The notes below the pieces were generated by a model that ran no database searches, was not told the origin of the DNA, and saw only the letters and a program-made list of their open reading frames with translations. The translations under genes were made by a program, and so were the position numbers. From Streblospio benedicti (lineage: Eukaryota > Annelida > Polychaeta > Spionida > Spionidae), in contig CM032669.1 in the NCBI GenBank assembly GCA_019095985.1, forward strand, positions 28,231,349 to 28,295,348: a stretch of DNA of 64,000 bases, given 5' to 3'. This document shows positions 44,765 through 55,844 of the stretch, one piece after another (the first letter of the stretch is position 1; every line of letters begins with the position of its first letter).

Positions 44765-44845
44765 GTGCCAGGCGGCGGCGGCGGGGGCGGCCTCTACTCA
44801 CCTCAGCTCACTGGTCAGTGGACGCCGCCGCCGCCGCCTCACCCC
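44765..44845. promoter_or_regulatory. GGC/GCC inverted repeat; possible minus-strand first exon
   Basis: GGCGGCGGCGGCGGGGGCGG on the left and GCCGCCGCCGCCGCC on the right can pair around about 30 bases. On the minus strand CTGAG|GTGAGTAG (donor at about 44802) is a strong splice donor directly downstream of the GC-rich part, as in a 5' UTR exon. Nothing downstream on that strand confirms a gene. Confidence 0.25.
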
Positions 44846-46815
44846 TCAGTAACGGCAGGGGGCACCACTTGTGGAGAGGTGGGATGTAAATAATGTGGCT
44901 TAGCAGACTGACCCAAGTGGATGTTGGATTTTGAATGTGATTTATATATGGTTGTGTATTTGATACAGGGACATCATGGGCACATGGATTCTGAAAAAGG
45001 CGGATGGTGGATATGAGTAGACTGACAAAAAATGGAATTTGATTTTTGATGTGATTGTTTATTTGCTAGGATAGCATGGGTACATCACCTATGATGTAAA
45101 GTGCGTGTAAGCTGGTTTAGTAGAGTGACCAAAATGCAGTTGGATTCTGATACATATTGTATTTATTTGATGGGATAGCGGATGTGTTTGCTGAGATGAG
45201 TAGTGGGTGTTGGGATGGTGGGGACCTGTTGATGCTGTAATATCCGCAGTGTCATGCTCGGTGACACTAACTGTGAAGTGTACCAACTCAAATGCCACGC
45301 AGGAATCTTACAGGATATCGTGATATTGCTGGAATATTTGGTGTAATTATGCCTGATGTATAGAATTAGGACTGCGAACGTCTTACATAGATATCAGGCG
45401 TAGACTACACGCCTTATCAAACTACACTTGCACGAGTACACATGTGGTCGTGTGGACGCATTTGGTCTAAATATGAGCCTACTTTTCATAAGGGTTGTAC
45501 CTTATTCTAAAGTATATTGGAATTGGTGGTTTGTTAATCGTTGGTTTTAGACTACTTGCACAAGGTTCTAATGCCAAATGTACTGACGTGAAGTTTATAG
45601 TCTATCACAGTGTTTACAGTTATAGTCAGCAAGATGATGACAGCATCGTAATAAGAAAGCATGAAGGTTGCACCGCTAATAAGTGAGGTGCAATGCCATC
45701 ATGTGATTACTGGCCTTGGCAAAAGTTTGATAGGGTGTGTACATGGTGTAATAACAGCAAAACTCTGTATTTCGAATGTGTTGGGATAACAGTAGAATGT
45801 TAAATCTGTAGTGAAAATTATTTCTAAGATAAAGAACATTTGTATACATATTCTGTCTCAAATTTACTTCATATATACGTAAAATGTCACACAGACAACT
45901 ACATTGATGTTTGTCATTGCTCATTTGACTATAGTATTGAAATAAGCATTTCAAGAGATAAACTTCATTTTGTCATAAAACCAACAAAACTCATGGCACT
46001 GGTCAACTTATAAGTGTATACAGCTGACGAATAAGTGAGAATCGTGACTTCCTATAGAAATAATCAATACTTTGTCTGCTCTTCCATTTTGAGACCTATA
46101 TGTGATAGCCTATATTGAAAGTAGAAGCGATGAAAACTCATCTTCGACAAAGTGATCAAATTTCATGCTACATGGAATTTTAGCCAAATGTGCAGCTGAC
46201 CGAAATACGCGACTGGGGTAACAACCACATTCATCATCCGGCTACCTGTTACAAACACGAGCTCACCCACAATTTAGAACATCCCACAAGCTGAGGTTTA
46301 CACATTATGTAATTTGATAAGATTACATCAGGTTACAGGGATGGGCAATGTCCTCATATCTTAATTCACCTGATTTACCAAAATTTGAGAAAAGCATTCT
46401 TTCCAACTGTTACAGATCCTGAACCTAATTCAGCTAAAATCAAATTTCAAAAGTTCATCCTTGAAGCTGAAGTTTTTGATACACGTTGCATTAAATAAGA
46501 TTACGTCATTACCATGTGTTGAACTAGTACTTTGAGCGTGTGGAGATTTCCCTTTGAAAAGGCTCATCTGTAGCTTCGGTAATGAATGAAAACCTGGACA
46601 AATTGATATACAACCTGTACGCTTGCATCATACCACAATGATGCTGAAGATATGCCTTGGTATACGCAAATTCTATCATGCTGGTGGTCATGGTGTACAG
46701 ATCTTAAAATGAGGATACATCCGTCTGCGCCAGTGGCTATGGGACCATATGGAGGCCTATAGCAGAGACAAGAGAATAGGCATAATCCATTTCAGACATG
46801 GTTAAGTTATTAATA
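44846..46815. other. Intergenic, no gene seen
   Basis: Similar ATG-free AT-rich sequence throughout; no repeat from the window recognised. Confidence 0.4.
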
Positions 46816-47167
46816 TGTGAAATATCACCCCTGCAGCAATGACTTTATTCCGGGTGTCATGTTACAAGTTAGAGGAAGAAGTCTTGCCCTGAAAATAGAC
46901 ATATGTTTGAGAAACACTATCGGGGAAGAACTCGAACCATCACCACCTGCAGCAGCAGAAACAGCAGCGGCAGCCCCCACCTTCTGGCAGCCTCTCAAAT
47001 CCTTTGCTACTGTGAACCATCTCTGTTAGTGAACCAGCTACTGAGAGCACCATAGTTGGAGTACAACAGAATGCTTAAAAACTGGACAAAATACTAGAAA
47101 ATAGGGTGTGGAACAACCAACCTATCGTCCCCAGCAGGAGTTGTTCTGACCCGCTCTGGGCCGGTCG

Positions 47168-47421
47168 ATGGCGGGCCTGGCGGCCGTGGCTGCCCAGCAG
47201 CTGGGCCAGCAGCAGCAGCAGCAGCAGTACGGCCCGGGCCGGGGCAAGAAGAAGCACGTGCGCATCATGGAGCCGGGGGGCGGAGGAGCGGGAGACATCA
47301 GCTGTATCTCGCCGGTCACCCAGACACCCACGATGCACCGCCCCCACGGAGGGAGGGGGCGCGGAGCGAAGGGAGCCGCGGGGGGCAACATGGTGGCCGA
47401 GCTGCTCAACCTAGCGCTCTG
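47168..47421 (+). CDS. Probable alternative first coding exon, Q/G-rich N-terminus
   Basis: Open GC-rich frame of 84 codons plus two bases, ending at donor GTGAGT (47422-47427). It begins MAGLAAVAAQQLG, has a seven-glutamine run, YGPGRGKKKHVRIMEP, a glycine run, GDISCISPVTQTPTMHRP and ends NMVAELLNLAL. Codons AAG, CAC, GTG, CGC, ATC show third-position C/G bias, which singles out this frame from two other open ones. An in-frame TGA lies 18 bases before the ATG, so the ATG is the likely start, though its context is weak (T at -3, G at +4). The exon ends in phase 2, as does the exon at 9460-9791, so both can splice to a common next exon. A short frame just upstream (to 47029) ends before it and may be 5' UTR. 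Family not recognised; the KKKHVRIM and SPVTQTPT segments may be the useful search handles. Confidence 0.5.
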
Positions 47422-47427
47422 GTGAGT

Positions 47428-49015
47428 TCTAGTTCTTGTCGTCAGACGGCACACAGTCCTATTTGAACTTTTCATATATACTACACCTACTGATGAATAT
47501 GAATTCCATTGTGTCTCTATACACGTTTATATGCGATGATGTGAACTCTGCTGGGGTTTATTTATGAATGAGTTTAGCCTAAGTGTGTTGGCCAATAGTA
47601 GTAACTATCACAAGTGATAACTTAGCGTTTAGGTTTATACTAGTAGTATAGTTGATATGTGAGAGTAGAATAGTAAATATTAATTGGAGGGTAAGTGTTA
47701 TAAATATTCACAGATGATTAAAATATACATGGCGTCAAGGAAATCCTGATCTTTGATGACACAAAATTATCTAAATTATAATTGATACTTTTTGCCGAGT
47801 ACGTTGTGTAGATTTGTTTTAATTTTTTAAAATACAAACTGATTGGACGTTGTGAACTGGTTAAACAAATGCAAATCATGGTCTTCTAAGCATAAAACCA
47901 CTCTTGTTCATTATCTCTGGTGATGCTGTTTTGTGTAATATTGTAAATATAAATGCTATTATTTAAACATTTTTATTCTTAAGATAGTTCAACAAATCTA
48001 CATTCTAACAGGGTCGGAACGCCAGTAATTTGCTGTTCAATCAATTGAATAGTGTTAAAATTATTAAATGCCCGCGATTGAACAACTTATCGCTGGCAGC
48101 TCATCTACGAAAGAATATCCATATGTGAATTATAGCTATAGGCCATGTTGTGCTTGACCCTTTAAGCCCATTTTTAATTAAATGTTTCTTCATTTTGACC
48201 ATTTTCCACCAGGATGGGCGTTAGGAATTTTAACAGACGCACATCCACCTACACCAATATACACTGGACAATAGTGAAACATGTCATATATCACTTGTTA
48301 TACCCACCCCTACCTTACGCTATGTTTCGGGAGGACATGTATTGACCACGTATCTCGTGTGTGTATGTGCGGACTTACCCGTCATGCTATCCTGGATATG
48401 ACAAACATTTACAATATAGTTAAATTGATGAAAATACCGCAGTTGCCTTTTTATCAGAACAAAATGAAAAGAGTATACATATGATAACATCGCAAAGACA
48501 TGACAACATCTGCGTGAGCTTTCAAAACATAGATGTGTCTCCTTAGTGATGAGAGTAGATTTTTGGATTTAGAGGGTCACGGTTTTGAGACCTTAGCTAC
48601 ACAACTTTTCAATTGAACCCTCACTGCGGAGGAGGTGCCCATGCATAAAATGTTCCGATTTGATAGTTTCAATACAGAATATATATGCAGGATCAACTAG
48701 AATCAGTGTAAATTATATGTTATCCAGTCAGAACCAGGATTTTAGAAATATCATCTTTCTCGATTTTTACGGCTATACATGTATGTGCATTGCATAGAAT
48801 ATAGTCAAACATGGCATACAGATGCAGTTGATGTTAAGCATAAAACGGGATCCATAAAATGCTGTGTGAAATAGAATTTTGATAAAGATTTTAAAGCATA
48901 CCATCAGACAGAAACAGGACAGACTATTAAATCAGAACATCCACACAACCATACAACAAAAACATTAAAAAAACGAATTTGCTGATATCAACTATGCTGT
49001 TTAGAAGCTATGACT
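47428..49015. other. Presumed intron, nothing recognised
   Basis: AT-rich sequence after the donor at 47422; no second exon of the gene is visible. Confidence 0.4.
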
Positions 49016-49017
49016 TT

Positions 49018-49129
49018 ACAGTAGAAACTATCAATTTAGATCACGTGATGTCGATTATGTACCACAAGAAGTGGTCTTTTATATAGATGATTCAGGGGAG
49101 TGGTGGTCATAATAGGAGGGTCTGTAGTA
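49018..49129 (+). mobile_element. MITE-A copy, shortened
   Basis: ACAGTAGAAACTATCAATTT left and GGAGGGTCTGTAGTA right, with GAGTGGTGGTCATAATAGG between; about 110 bp. Confidence 0.7.
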
Positions 49130-49204
49130 TTTTCACACTACCCAGTTGAAAAAAAAGTGGAAAAGCCACAATTTGAGTTTCATTTACCAGCCACCTGTTG
49201 CTGA

Positions 49205-49475
49205 TCAATCCTACTTCTCAAACCCACCCCAACATGGGGCCCCAGGCGCCTCACTAAACCAAGTGACGTATGATCACATTACACTTAAAGCCCCCGCCGG
49301 GAGCCCCTTTGTTCAAACCAGTCCTCGCAATTGTCATCTCAGAGACGTGGTGGGCAAACGGACACTTTTTATGTTTGTTTAGTCTACTAATTGAACCTCG
49401 TGACACACAGACATTGAGTGCATTTGTGACTAATCGGCCATTGATGCGAGTGGACTGGACTCAATGAATGACTTT
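49205..49475. promoter_or_regulatory. Candidate regulatory island
   Basis: CCAAGTGACGTATGATCACA, CCCTTTGTTCAAACCAG, CAATTGTCATCTCAGAGACG and GACTAATCGGCCATTGATGC. Unique; two overlapping frames cross it without splice support. Confidence 0.3.
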
Positions 49476-50047
49476 TCATTGTGATTGGTGGTCAGTGAGT
49501 GGTCAGTGAGTGGTCAGCTTGCCCGAGAGTAGAGAAGTGTGTGGGTTTGGGGGCATAAGAGGGGATTCTAGGAGACATACCAAGTCACAGTTTTCTGGTG
49601 CATTCCTTAATACTATTTGCTGCTAACCTCTCAGTAATTCTCTGATCGCTATCAGTTTTAGTGCTAGCCTAATTCTGACAAGACATCTGCAATCATAAGA
49701 GAATTCCCTGTCATATAGAACAGTTGGTGTCAGATGTAATAAAAAAAAGTTGACTTTGTCACTTTGATAGTTGAATTCACTTTATGTCTAGACAAGAGAG
49801 GCTTCCAAACATTATAGAATGCACAATATACTTAGCACCCAATCATACCAATGTATATTATATGAACCTGATGCGCATTCTCACAGGCTTTCCAAATCTA
49901 TAATCAGAGGTCTGTTTGCTGGAGAGCTCGGGGAGTTATGAAAGACACACTATTGACAGCTATCTACTCCACATATTGGGTACATCCTAGTCTATCTTAA
50001 GGCCTTTAAATGAACTGACATGAAGGCCTATTCTAAAAGCCTCTGTA

Positions 50048-50088
50048 TGACGTCAATTTTGCAAAGAGTCTTGCAAAAGTGACGTCAT
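50048..50088. promoter_or_regulatory. Paired full CREs in an inverted repeat
   Basis: ATGACGTCAATTTTGCAA (50048-50065) and TTGCAAAAGTGACGTCAT (50071-50088) are reverse complements with one mismatch. Each arm has the full palindromic CRE TGACGTCA and a TTGCAAAA word. The arms are 5 bases apart, so the block could also fold as a hairpin. Confidence 0.5.
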
Positions 50089-51485
50089 TTACTAAAAGCA
50101 CATGGCTTCTATTTTAGAAACAGCAGTCCAGCTGTAGTTGGGTATTTTCCCGTTTAAGCACGTGGTACTGTTTATTTGTAATGTGGTTCTGGTTCATTAA
50201 TTCACAAATAAGCCAGCCCCAGTAAGCAATGGGAAGCTTTGGCATGTGGTACTGTTTATTTATATTGGGGAGTGTTTGAAGAAGTTCTGTTTTGTAATAT
50301 TTTGTTTATTTGATACTCTATTGTTATCTGATCACACAACAAGCGCTTATAGTAGGTAGGAGGTTGACGTTTGACATCCTTATTTGGTTTTATTGGTGTG
50401 CTGTAGTTAACTTTTGGAGGACTATTATTTAGAGGTGTATCCATGTTGGTAAAAAGAAACTAAGTAATACATGTACAAGTAACTGAGAAACACATCAAGA
50501 TTACATACTTAATATCTTAAGGTCTTTTGAAAGACTAGGTACATCCTAAAATCAGGTGCAAAAACTACATAATATCTCCCAGGCAGTAGGCCACTCTTCA
50601 CACAGTTCTAGTCTGCCCGGTCCAGACATGTGGATTAGTCACCATAGATCGTATTACAACCGGTTAGGCCAAAATTTATGAGCTCCCCTCTAGAAATTGA
50701 TAAAAGAACAAAGAATGGCGTTTCCAGCAATCTTCATTTCTGTTCTACTGACCGATAGCAATTCATCGAAATAAGGAAAAACAATTCTAACATAAATCAC
50801 TTCCATTAATATAGGGTGCGAGATTTGGGTTTGTGTGCGTGCGTGTGTTTAGTTACAATGCAGATGCCTGTGGTTCTAGGAATTTCAGGTTGCATCCGGG
50901 GTAAAAATGATACGCAAATCTTGTCAGTCCAATTGACATAAATAATAAGAATACAAATCAGTTATGTCACTGACACCACCAAAACAAATTACCCATAATT
51001 GAAGTGCATTACCAGTATGGTATCATGTTTATGGTGCCTTTACCCCCTGCACACACACACACACACACACCATTCCGCCCTCCCCTCTATCCCTGCCCTA
51101 TGGCCTACGTTTCCAATTCCACACCCATATTCCAACATGCGCTCTACTTGGGATAAAATTGACACCGTGACAAGACCATTTTCCACCCTATTTTCTAACA
51201 CGTAAGGTGACCCAATTGAACATCAGTAATTCTAATCTCTGGACCCGTGAAGACATTCACATTTCTTCAATCATAGTAGAACAGTAAGAAAGGAACTGTT
51301 TGAGCGTCATAAAAAGGCTCACGTGGGACCTGTAAATTTGAATGGAGACTTTGAAGACTTTGACAGAGTTTTGAAGACTAGAACAAGTAAGTGAGTAAAC
51401 CCCAAAACACATCTTAAAATGGACACTACAGAGACACGTTTTTTCCGAGACCCTGTGTACGGCCCCTCCATGGGAAAGTGGTGAC
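50089..51485. other. Intergenic, CA microsatellite
   Basis: ACTGTTTATTTGTAATGTGG-type words repeat at about 50167 and 50247. A CA dinucleotide run is at 51050-51070. No gene seen. Confidence 0.4.
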
Positions 51486-51489
51486 TATT

Positions 51490-51695
51490 GAGCAGCTGTT
51501 TTATCTGCCGCCCCCTGGTGGTGTCACCCGAGTAAATGAGCAGTTATAAAGCACGCCTCGCCTTTCATGGTCGCTGCTTTACTGGGCTCGGGTCAGCCCT
51601 GCACGGCCGGGAGGCCCGCCTCGCGGTGCCCCCGGCCTCGACAAGCAATACGGCTAGTAATGAGGGGTCATAAAACCTGAGGAGACTGCCAGGGG
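51490..51695. promoter_or_regulatory. GC-rich candidate regulatory island
   Basis: GAGCAGTTATAAAGCACGCC, GGTCGCTGCTTTACTGGGC and TCGACAAGCAATACGGCTAG. Unique and non-coding. Confidence 0.3.
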
Positions 51696-51725
51696 GTGGG
51701 GGCGATGTGCATACAGAAGGCCGTG

Positions 51726-51888
51726 CCTGTTACGACCGCTCTGGGGACTGGATGCAAGTGGTCTTGGTGGACAGGTGGTGTATTTACGGATGTTTGCGGT
51801 GGTGTATAAGGCTTGGGGTCGTGAGAAATGGTCTTAATATTGAGGTGGTCATTTTATAGAGGTGGTCTTCATGGGAGGTTGTGATGTA
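51726..51888 (+). mobile_element. MITE-A copy
   Basis: AAGTGGTCTTGGTGGACAGG, GGTCGTGAGAAATGGTCTTA and ATAGAGGTGGTCTTCATGGG, right end GAGGTTGTGATGTA. Confidence 0.8.
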
Positions 51889-52231
51889 TTAGGAACAGGT
51901 GGATGCTGGAAGGCCGTGAGCCTGATTGGATAGTGAGTGTTGGTAGTAGCATTGGTTTTTTATGTCAGAAAGTATAGAGCAGTACAAATGGCCGAGGCAA
52001 ATTACAACGCGATGATTGTTGATGATAAACGTTGGCAAACATACAATTGAACTTGATTTTTTTATCTATGAAATGAAACCACAATGGCATGGTCACGCCA
52101 TCACTGAATTACCGAATCTGCTTGTGATTCAAGAGAATAACCTAATACAATATATACCAAAATACGCATGACGCTTCCCGTAAGAAGCTATCAACAATAC
52201 ATGTCCGCCCGAAGCCATGATCATCATCCTC

Positions 52232-52368
52232 ATTGATTCAAATATATAGATACCTATTGGAACCTGTCATTTTGTCTTTGGCAAGACTTTCGCTCTTGTC
52301 TCAAGAGCGAAAGTCTTGCCAAAGACAAAATGACAGGTTCCAATAGGTATCTATATATTTGAATCAAT
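52232..52368. repeat. Perfect palindrome, 66 bp arms, 5 bp loop
   Basis: Left arm 52232-52297 and right arm 52303-52368 are exact reverse complements over all 66 bases, checked base by base; the loop is GTCTC. Arms start ATTGATTCAAATATATAGAT and end AAGACTTTCGCTCTT. Neither arm matches the other hairpins in the window. Right of it, ATATCTATATAATGGAACCC partly repeats the outer arm (ATCTATATA). Confidence 0.97.
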
Positions 52369-52371
52369 ATC

Positions 52372-53050
52372 TATATAATGGAACCCAATAGAAGTTTACA
52401 TTCTGTGATCATCCTCACTGCTACACTGCACCTGTAAACACACCAGCAGTCAGTCGGCTGCCGCTGCTCCCTGCTGCCTCCTATAAGCTGCTCACGTTTG
52501 CGTTGTGTAAGCCGCTGAACCAGCCATATCGATGGCTGCATCATAACGACGTCAGTTCTGTTTGCTGTAACACTTCCGATTCACAAGCCTGTCTGGCAGA
52601 CATCGTATGGGCCTCGTGTGTTTCCGTATATTCTATAGATGTTTCAATATTTGTATTATCATGAGCATATGCAATACATGATCTACCCGTTTAATACATT
52701 TAAAACAGCCTGTAGTCAACAGTGTCGAGGCTGTATTTTCACGGGATTTAATGTGCGGGAGGCATAAGATGGGGTATCATTAAAAGAACATGTCGTTTGT
52801 ACGTTGTAATAAAACCTATATGGTTTAAGGCTGATATCTCAAAGAAACCCCAAACCAAACCCCAATTGCACGCATGAGTGGTTCTTTTCAAGCTTCGTGC
52901 CAGGCAGGTGTGGATTTGCACCATCTTTGTAATGAAACCATATTCCCAGCCTTGCTAGGTAGACCACAGCCTCAGTAAAAAATATTAATTCATGATTTTA
53001 TAATTAAAAAGGATATCAAAAACGATATCAAGTGCACATCAAACTTAAAT
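52372..53050. other. Intergenic; unique block 52430-52570
   Basis: TCAGTCGGCTGCCGCTGCTC and CATATCGATGGCTGCATCAT suggest another regulatory-type block; no gene. Confidence 0.25.
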
Positions 53051-53054
53051 GTAA

Positions 53055-53145
53055 TTTACAACAAGAACAACAAAAACAAGAACAGCAAAAAACAACAACA
53101 TTAGCAGCACCACAATAACACAGCAAAAACAACAGCAACTTTTTA
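53055..53145 (+). repeat. CAA-rich low complexity
   Basis: Imperfect AACAACAAAAAC units. Confidence 0.8.
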
Positions 53146-53214
53146 ATGGGTAATAATACTCACAACGAGCCCACTATCCCTATCCAAATACTCCCCCCCG
53201 CCCTCCACCCACCC

Positions 53215-53465
53215 TCCACCCCCACCCCGCGGCGAGCCCAAGAGCTCCTCACGCACACCACCATCCCCGCAATCCCACAAGCAGCCATTGTAGCCGTGTA
53301 ATTAAATCACATCTCACCAGCGTGGATTCCAATTCCTCTGCAAACAAACTGAGGTGAGTGTACAAAAGACGGACCTTGATCCCGGCAAGCTGGTGATCAC
53401 TGAACAAAACCTCGCTAATGAGCTAGCCGTGGGCACGGCAGTTTAGCCAGGATCGTCTATTGAGG
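53215..53465. promoter_or_regulatory. Candidate regulatory island
   Basis: GCAGCCATTGTAGCCGTGTA ATTAAATC, GCGTGGATTCCAATTCC, AAACAAACTGAGGTGAG and GAGCTAGCCGTGGGCACGG. SOX-type CCATTGT and TAATTA cores together. Confidence 0.35.
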
Positions 53466-53996
53466 AACCTACACAGTTGGAGCTCCCTTGGTTTTAGTAT
53501 CTGCCCACATTGTGTGGTGAGACTCGAGGTGGACTTTGTTGATGAAAAGGTGTAATTGTTTCACAGATTTTTTTTTCTTCTCTTTCTCTCCTTAATGCTA
53601 TTAGGTTGGAATGACATTGATAAGTGGGGGTTGGTCGAGTGGGAGGCTCTTTGTTTGCTTATTGTAATATGTAGTTATACCACTGTTACAGAACAAAGAG
53701 AGCTTGGAGTATGGTATTTTTTATCTTGTTTGCTGGCCTACATTCCTTTTTATCCCGCCTAAACTTTTAGAGGCTTTGTTTCTTATGGACTTGGTTAAAA
53801 GGAATACCATGGTACTTTTCTTTTTATGGCTATAATGTGGCCCCCGGGAGTGAGTAAGGTAGTGTGCTGGTGGCACTAGCAGGTGGTGGAGGCTTGATAA
53901 CAGCGCTCTCACACCACCTCAGAGACGGGAGACGCAGAATGCGGGAAAGCGGCTTGTAAATGTAGTTGTAAATTGTTACGTATTGTATTAGCATGA

Positions 53997-54090
53997 TTCG
54001 TCGGTAGCCTCACAATGTTGGAATGACTCGTCGGTAGCCTCACAATGTTCGTTTGATTCGTCGGTAGCCTCACACAGACTCGTCAATAGG
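53997..54090 (+). repeat. 30-bp tandem repeat, 3 full copies plus a remnant
   Basis: GAYTCGTCGGTAGCCTCACA with a variable AATGTTSGWW linker starts at 53995, 54025 and 54055; a fourth degenerate ACTCGTCAATAGG follows. Confidence 0.92.
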
Positions 54091-54769
54091 CTTAGACATA
54101 CACTTTTCTGCGGCGACAGTATCATTTATCATTGCTCACTTGCCCTTCCATGTAACGTTTTGTGTGTAGCTACCACAGAACAACTAGTGTGCAAACAGTT
54201 GTTAAACCACGTTTGCCTGCAGCTTTCGGTCAAGTCCTACGCACGTACACACGTACGTCCTTTGTCAACAGAAGCTTTCATCACAAGACCGTAATCTGGT
54301 GAAGTCGCCTTCTAGAATGTTGTCCTATATTCCGTATCCATTCTTGTTCATTCTCTGGGGACAGAAAAAAATGTAAAAGTACCAGTTAAATAGTAGAATT
54401 CATATGCAATGCGTAGGAGATCGCTGTAAGCATCTAGGCTTCCTTTTTAGCATGACTATCTAATTCCCCTTTTCGCCATAAATGATTTAAACTGTAATGA
54501 ATCTCTCCCCCACACATGAAAGATTAATGCATTTCCTTTATATAATTGAATGTCCTCAAACCATATATTTATAAGTAATCATTTGAGTTAGAATGTTAAA
54601 AGGTACAAAGCATTTTTGTGATAAAGTAGAGCTAGTCGTAGCAGGCATGTTATGTAGAGCATAGTGTGTGACTACAAAATTGAATTATCAACTTAATTAA
54701 GAAAGCTTTTAAATCTACATTGAAAGACAGAGCATTGCAGGAATGCAGACATGACATCTTTCTCCGTAA

Positions 54770-54999
54770 GACCATCCGTAAAAAAAACATCCGTGAACTG
54801 CTTTCAAGTGGTATCAATAGAGAAAGGGTCTCTAAATAAAGGTTCATGGTGGTAGATTAAGGTTCATGGTGGTCTCCTTATAAAAGTTCATGGTGGTCTC
54901 TTAATGAAATTGACTACAATATATGATCGTATCAGAGGTCGTCTCTTTAAAGAGGTGATTTCCCTAGGGAGGTCCTATCAACTGGAGGTTCTACTGTAC
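54770..54999 (+). mobile_element. MITE-A copy with internal triplication
   Basis: GGTTCATGGTGGTAGATTAA, GGTTCATGGTGGTCTCC and AGTTCATGGTGGTCTCTTAA repeat in tandem inside the element, making it about 230 bp. Right terminus GGAGGTTCTACTGTA intact. Confidence 0.85.
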
Positions 55000-55039
55000 A
55001 GCAAGAAGCAATCCACAGTTGTTCTCTCTTCCCACAGCC

Positions 55040-55300
55040 ACAGTTTATAATTGGCATAAAACCAGCCCAATAGAGGGCCAATAACCCACCATAGCCGGCA
55101 ATAAGCCGTTACGTGCAGTTGGCTGATGGCCGATACGACACTCACACAAATGTCAAGCTCACTCGTGAGGCGGTTCACGCCACTCGGGCTGATTTTACGA
55201 GCGCTTCATCGCCGAGACAGCACGAGAGCGGGCGATAAAACGGGGAGAATTACAGCGCCGCGGCCACGGGGCAATGAACCGGTGGTAAAACTCGGGATAT
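55040..55300. promoter_or_regulatory. CpG-rich candidate regulatory island
   Basis: ACCATAGCCGGCAATAAGCC, GCAGTTGGCTGATGGCC, GATTTTACGAGCGCTTCATC and GCGCCGCGGCCACGGGGC. A 115-codon frame (55126-55473) crosses it and ends in GGTGGT low complexity; no domain. Confidence 0.3.
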
Positions 55301-55727
55301 TGACACAGATTCAATCAGTGAGGTGGTGGGACCGTGTCAGGAGGCCGCTTGCGGAGGGTGGGAGTCTGGTGGGGGATATTGGTAGTGTGGTGGGGGAGGG
55401 TGGTAGTCAAGCAGGGGGGTGGTGGCGTGGTGTGGAGGTGGCAGTATGTCGCTTTGGGAGAGTTGTCGTCTGATGAGAGAGGGCCACCAGCCAACTAACC
55501 CTCGCCTACTAGACGACTACTCTCCCCTACTGATTTCTTACCGCCCTCCCTCATCAGACGACCACTCCCGCAAATTGACAGTCACACCACTCCACCACAC
55601 CAGCAATGAATAAAAACAAACTAGTATAAACTAGTTTCAGACCAAGGTGACCTCAACACAGGCCACTTTGATACCATAGAATGAGGTGTGCTCGGTTAAA
55701 CTGACAAGCAGTGCTGATTGCGTCATC

Positions 55728-55844
55728 ATGGATTCCTCCGCCGCCGCGCAGACGAGATTTGTGGTTCGGCACTTTCCGCTAATTTCCGGTCGCACCCGGC
55801 CAATTCCTGATTTAGCACGTTATAAATACCCAATGTTTGGCTAA
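55728..55844 (+). CDS. Small open frame (38 codons) in a possible promoter block
   Basis: ATG in good context (A at -3, G at +4) opens MDSSAAAQTRFVVRHFPLIS then GRTRPIPDLARYKYPMFG. The region also has GGCCAATT and TATAAATA (about 55820-55827), so it may instead be a CCAAT/TATA promoter or another conserved element. No independent sign of translation. Confidence 0.15.
   Translation: MDSSAAAQTRFVVRHFPLISGRTRPIPDLARYKYPMFG

Noticed and set aside
47106-47475. Two alternative open frames over the 47.17 kb exon, one on each strand
   Set aside because: Their peptides are serine/arginine or alanine low complexity; the chosen frame alone shows coherent codon bias and ends at the donor without a stop.
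55126-55473. 115-codon plus-strand frame
   Set aside because: Second half is a translation of GGTGGT low complexity; start context weak and no splice sites.
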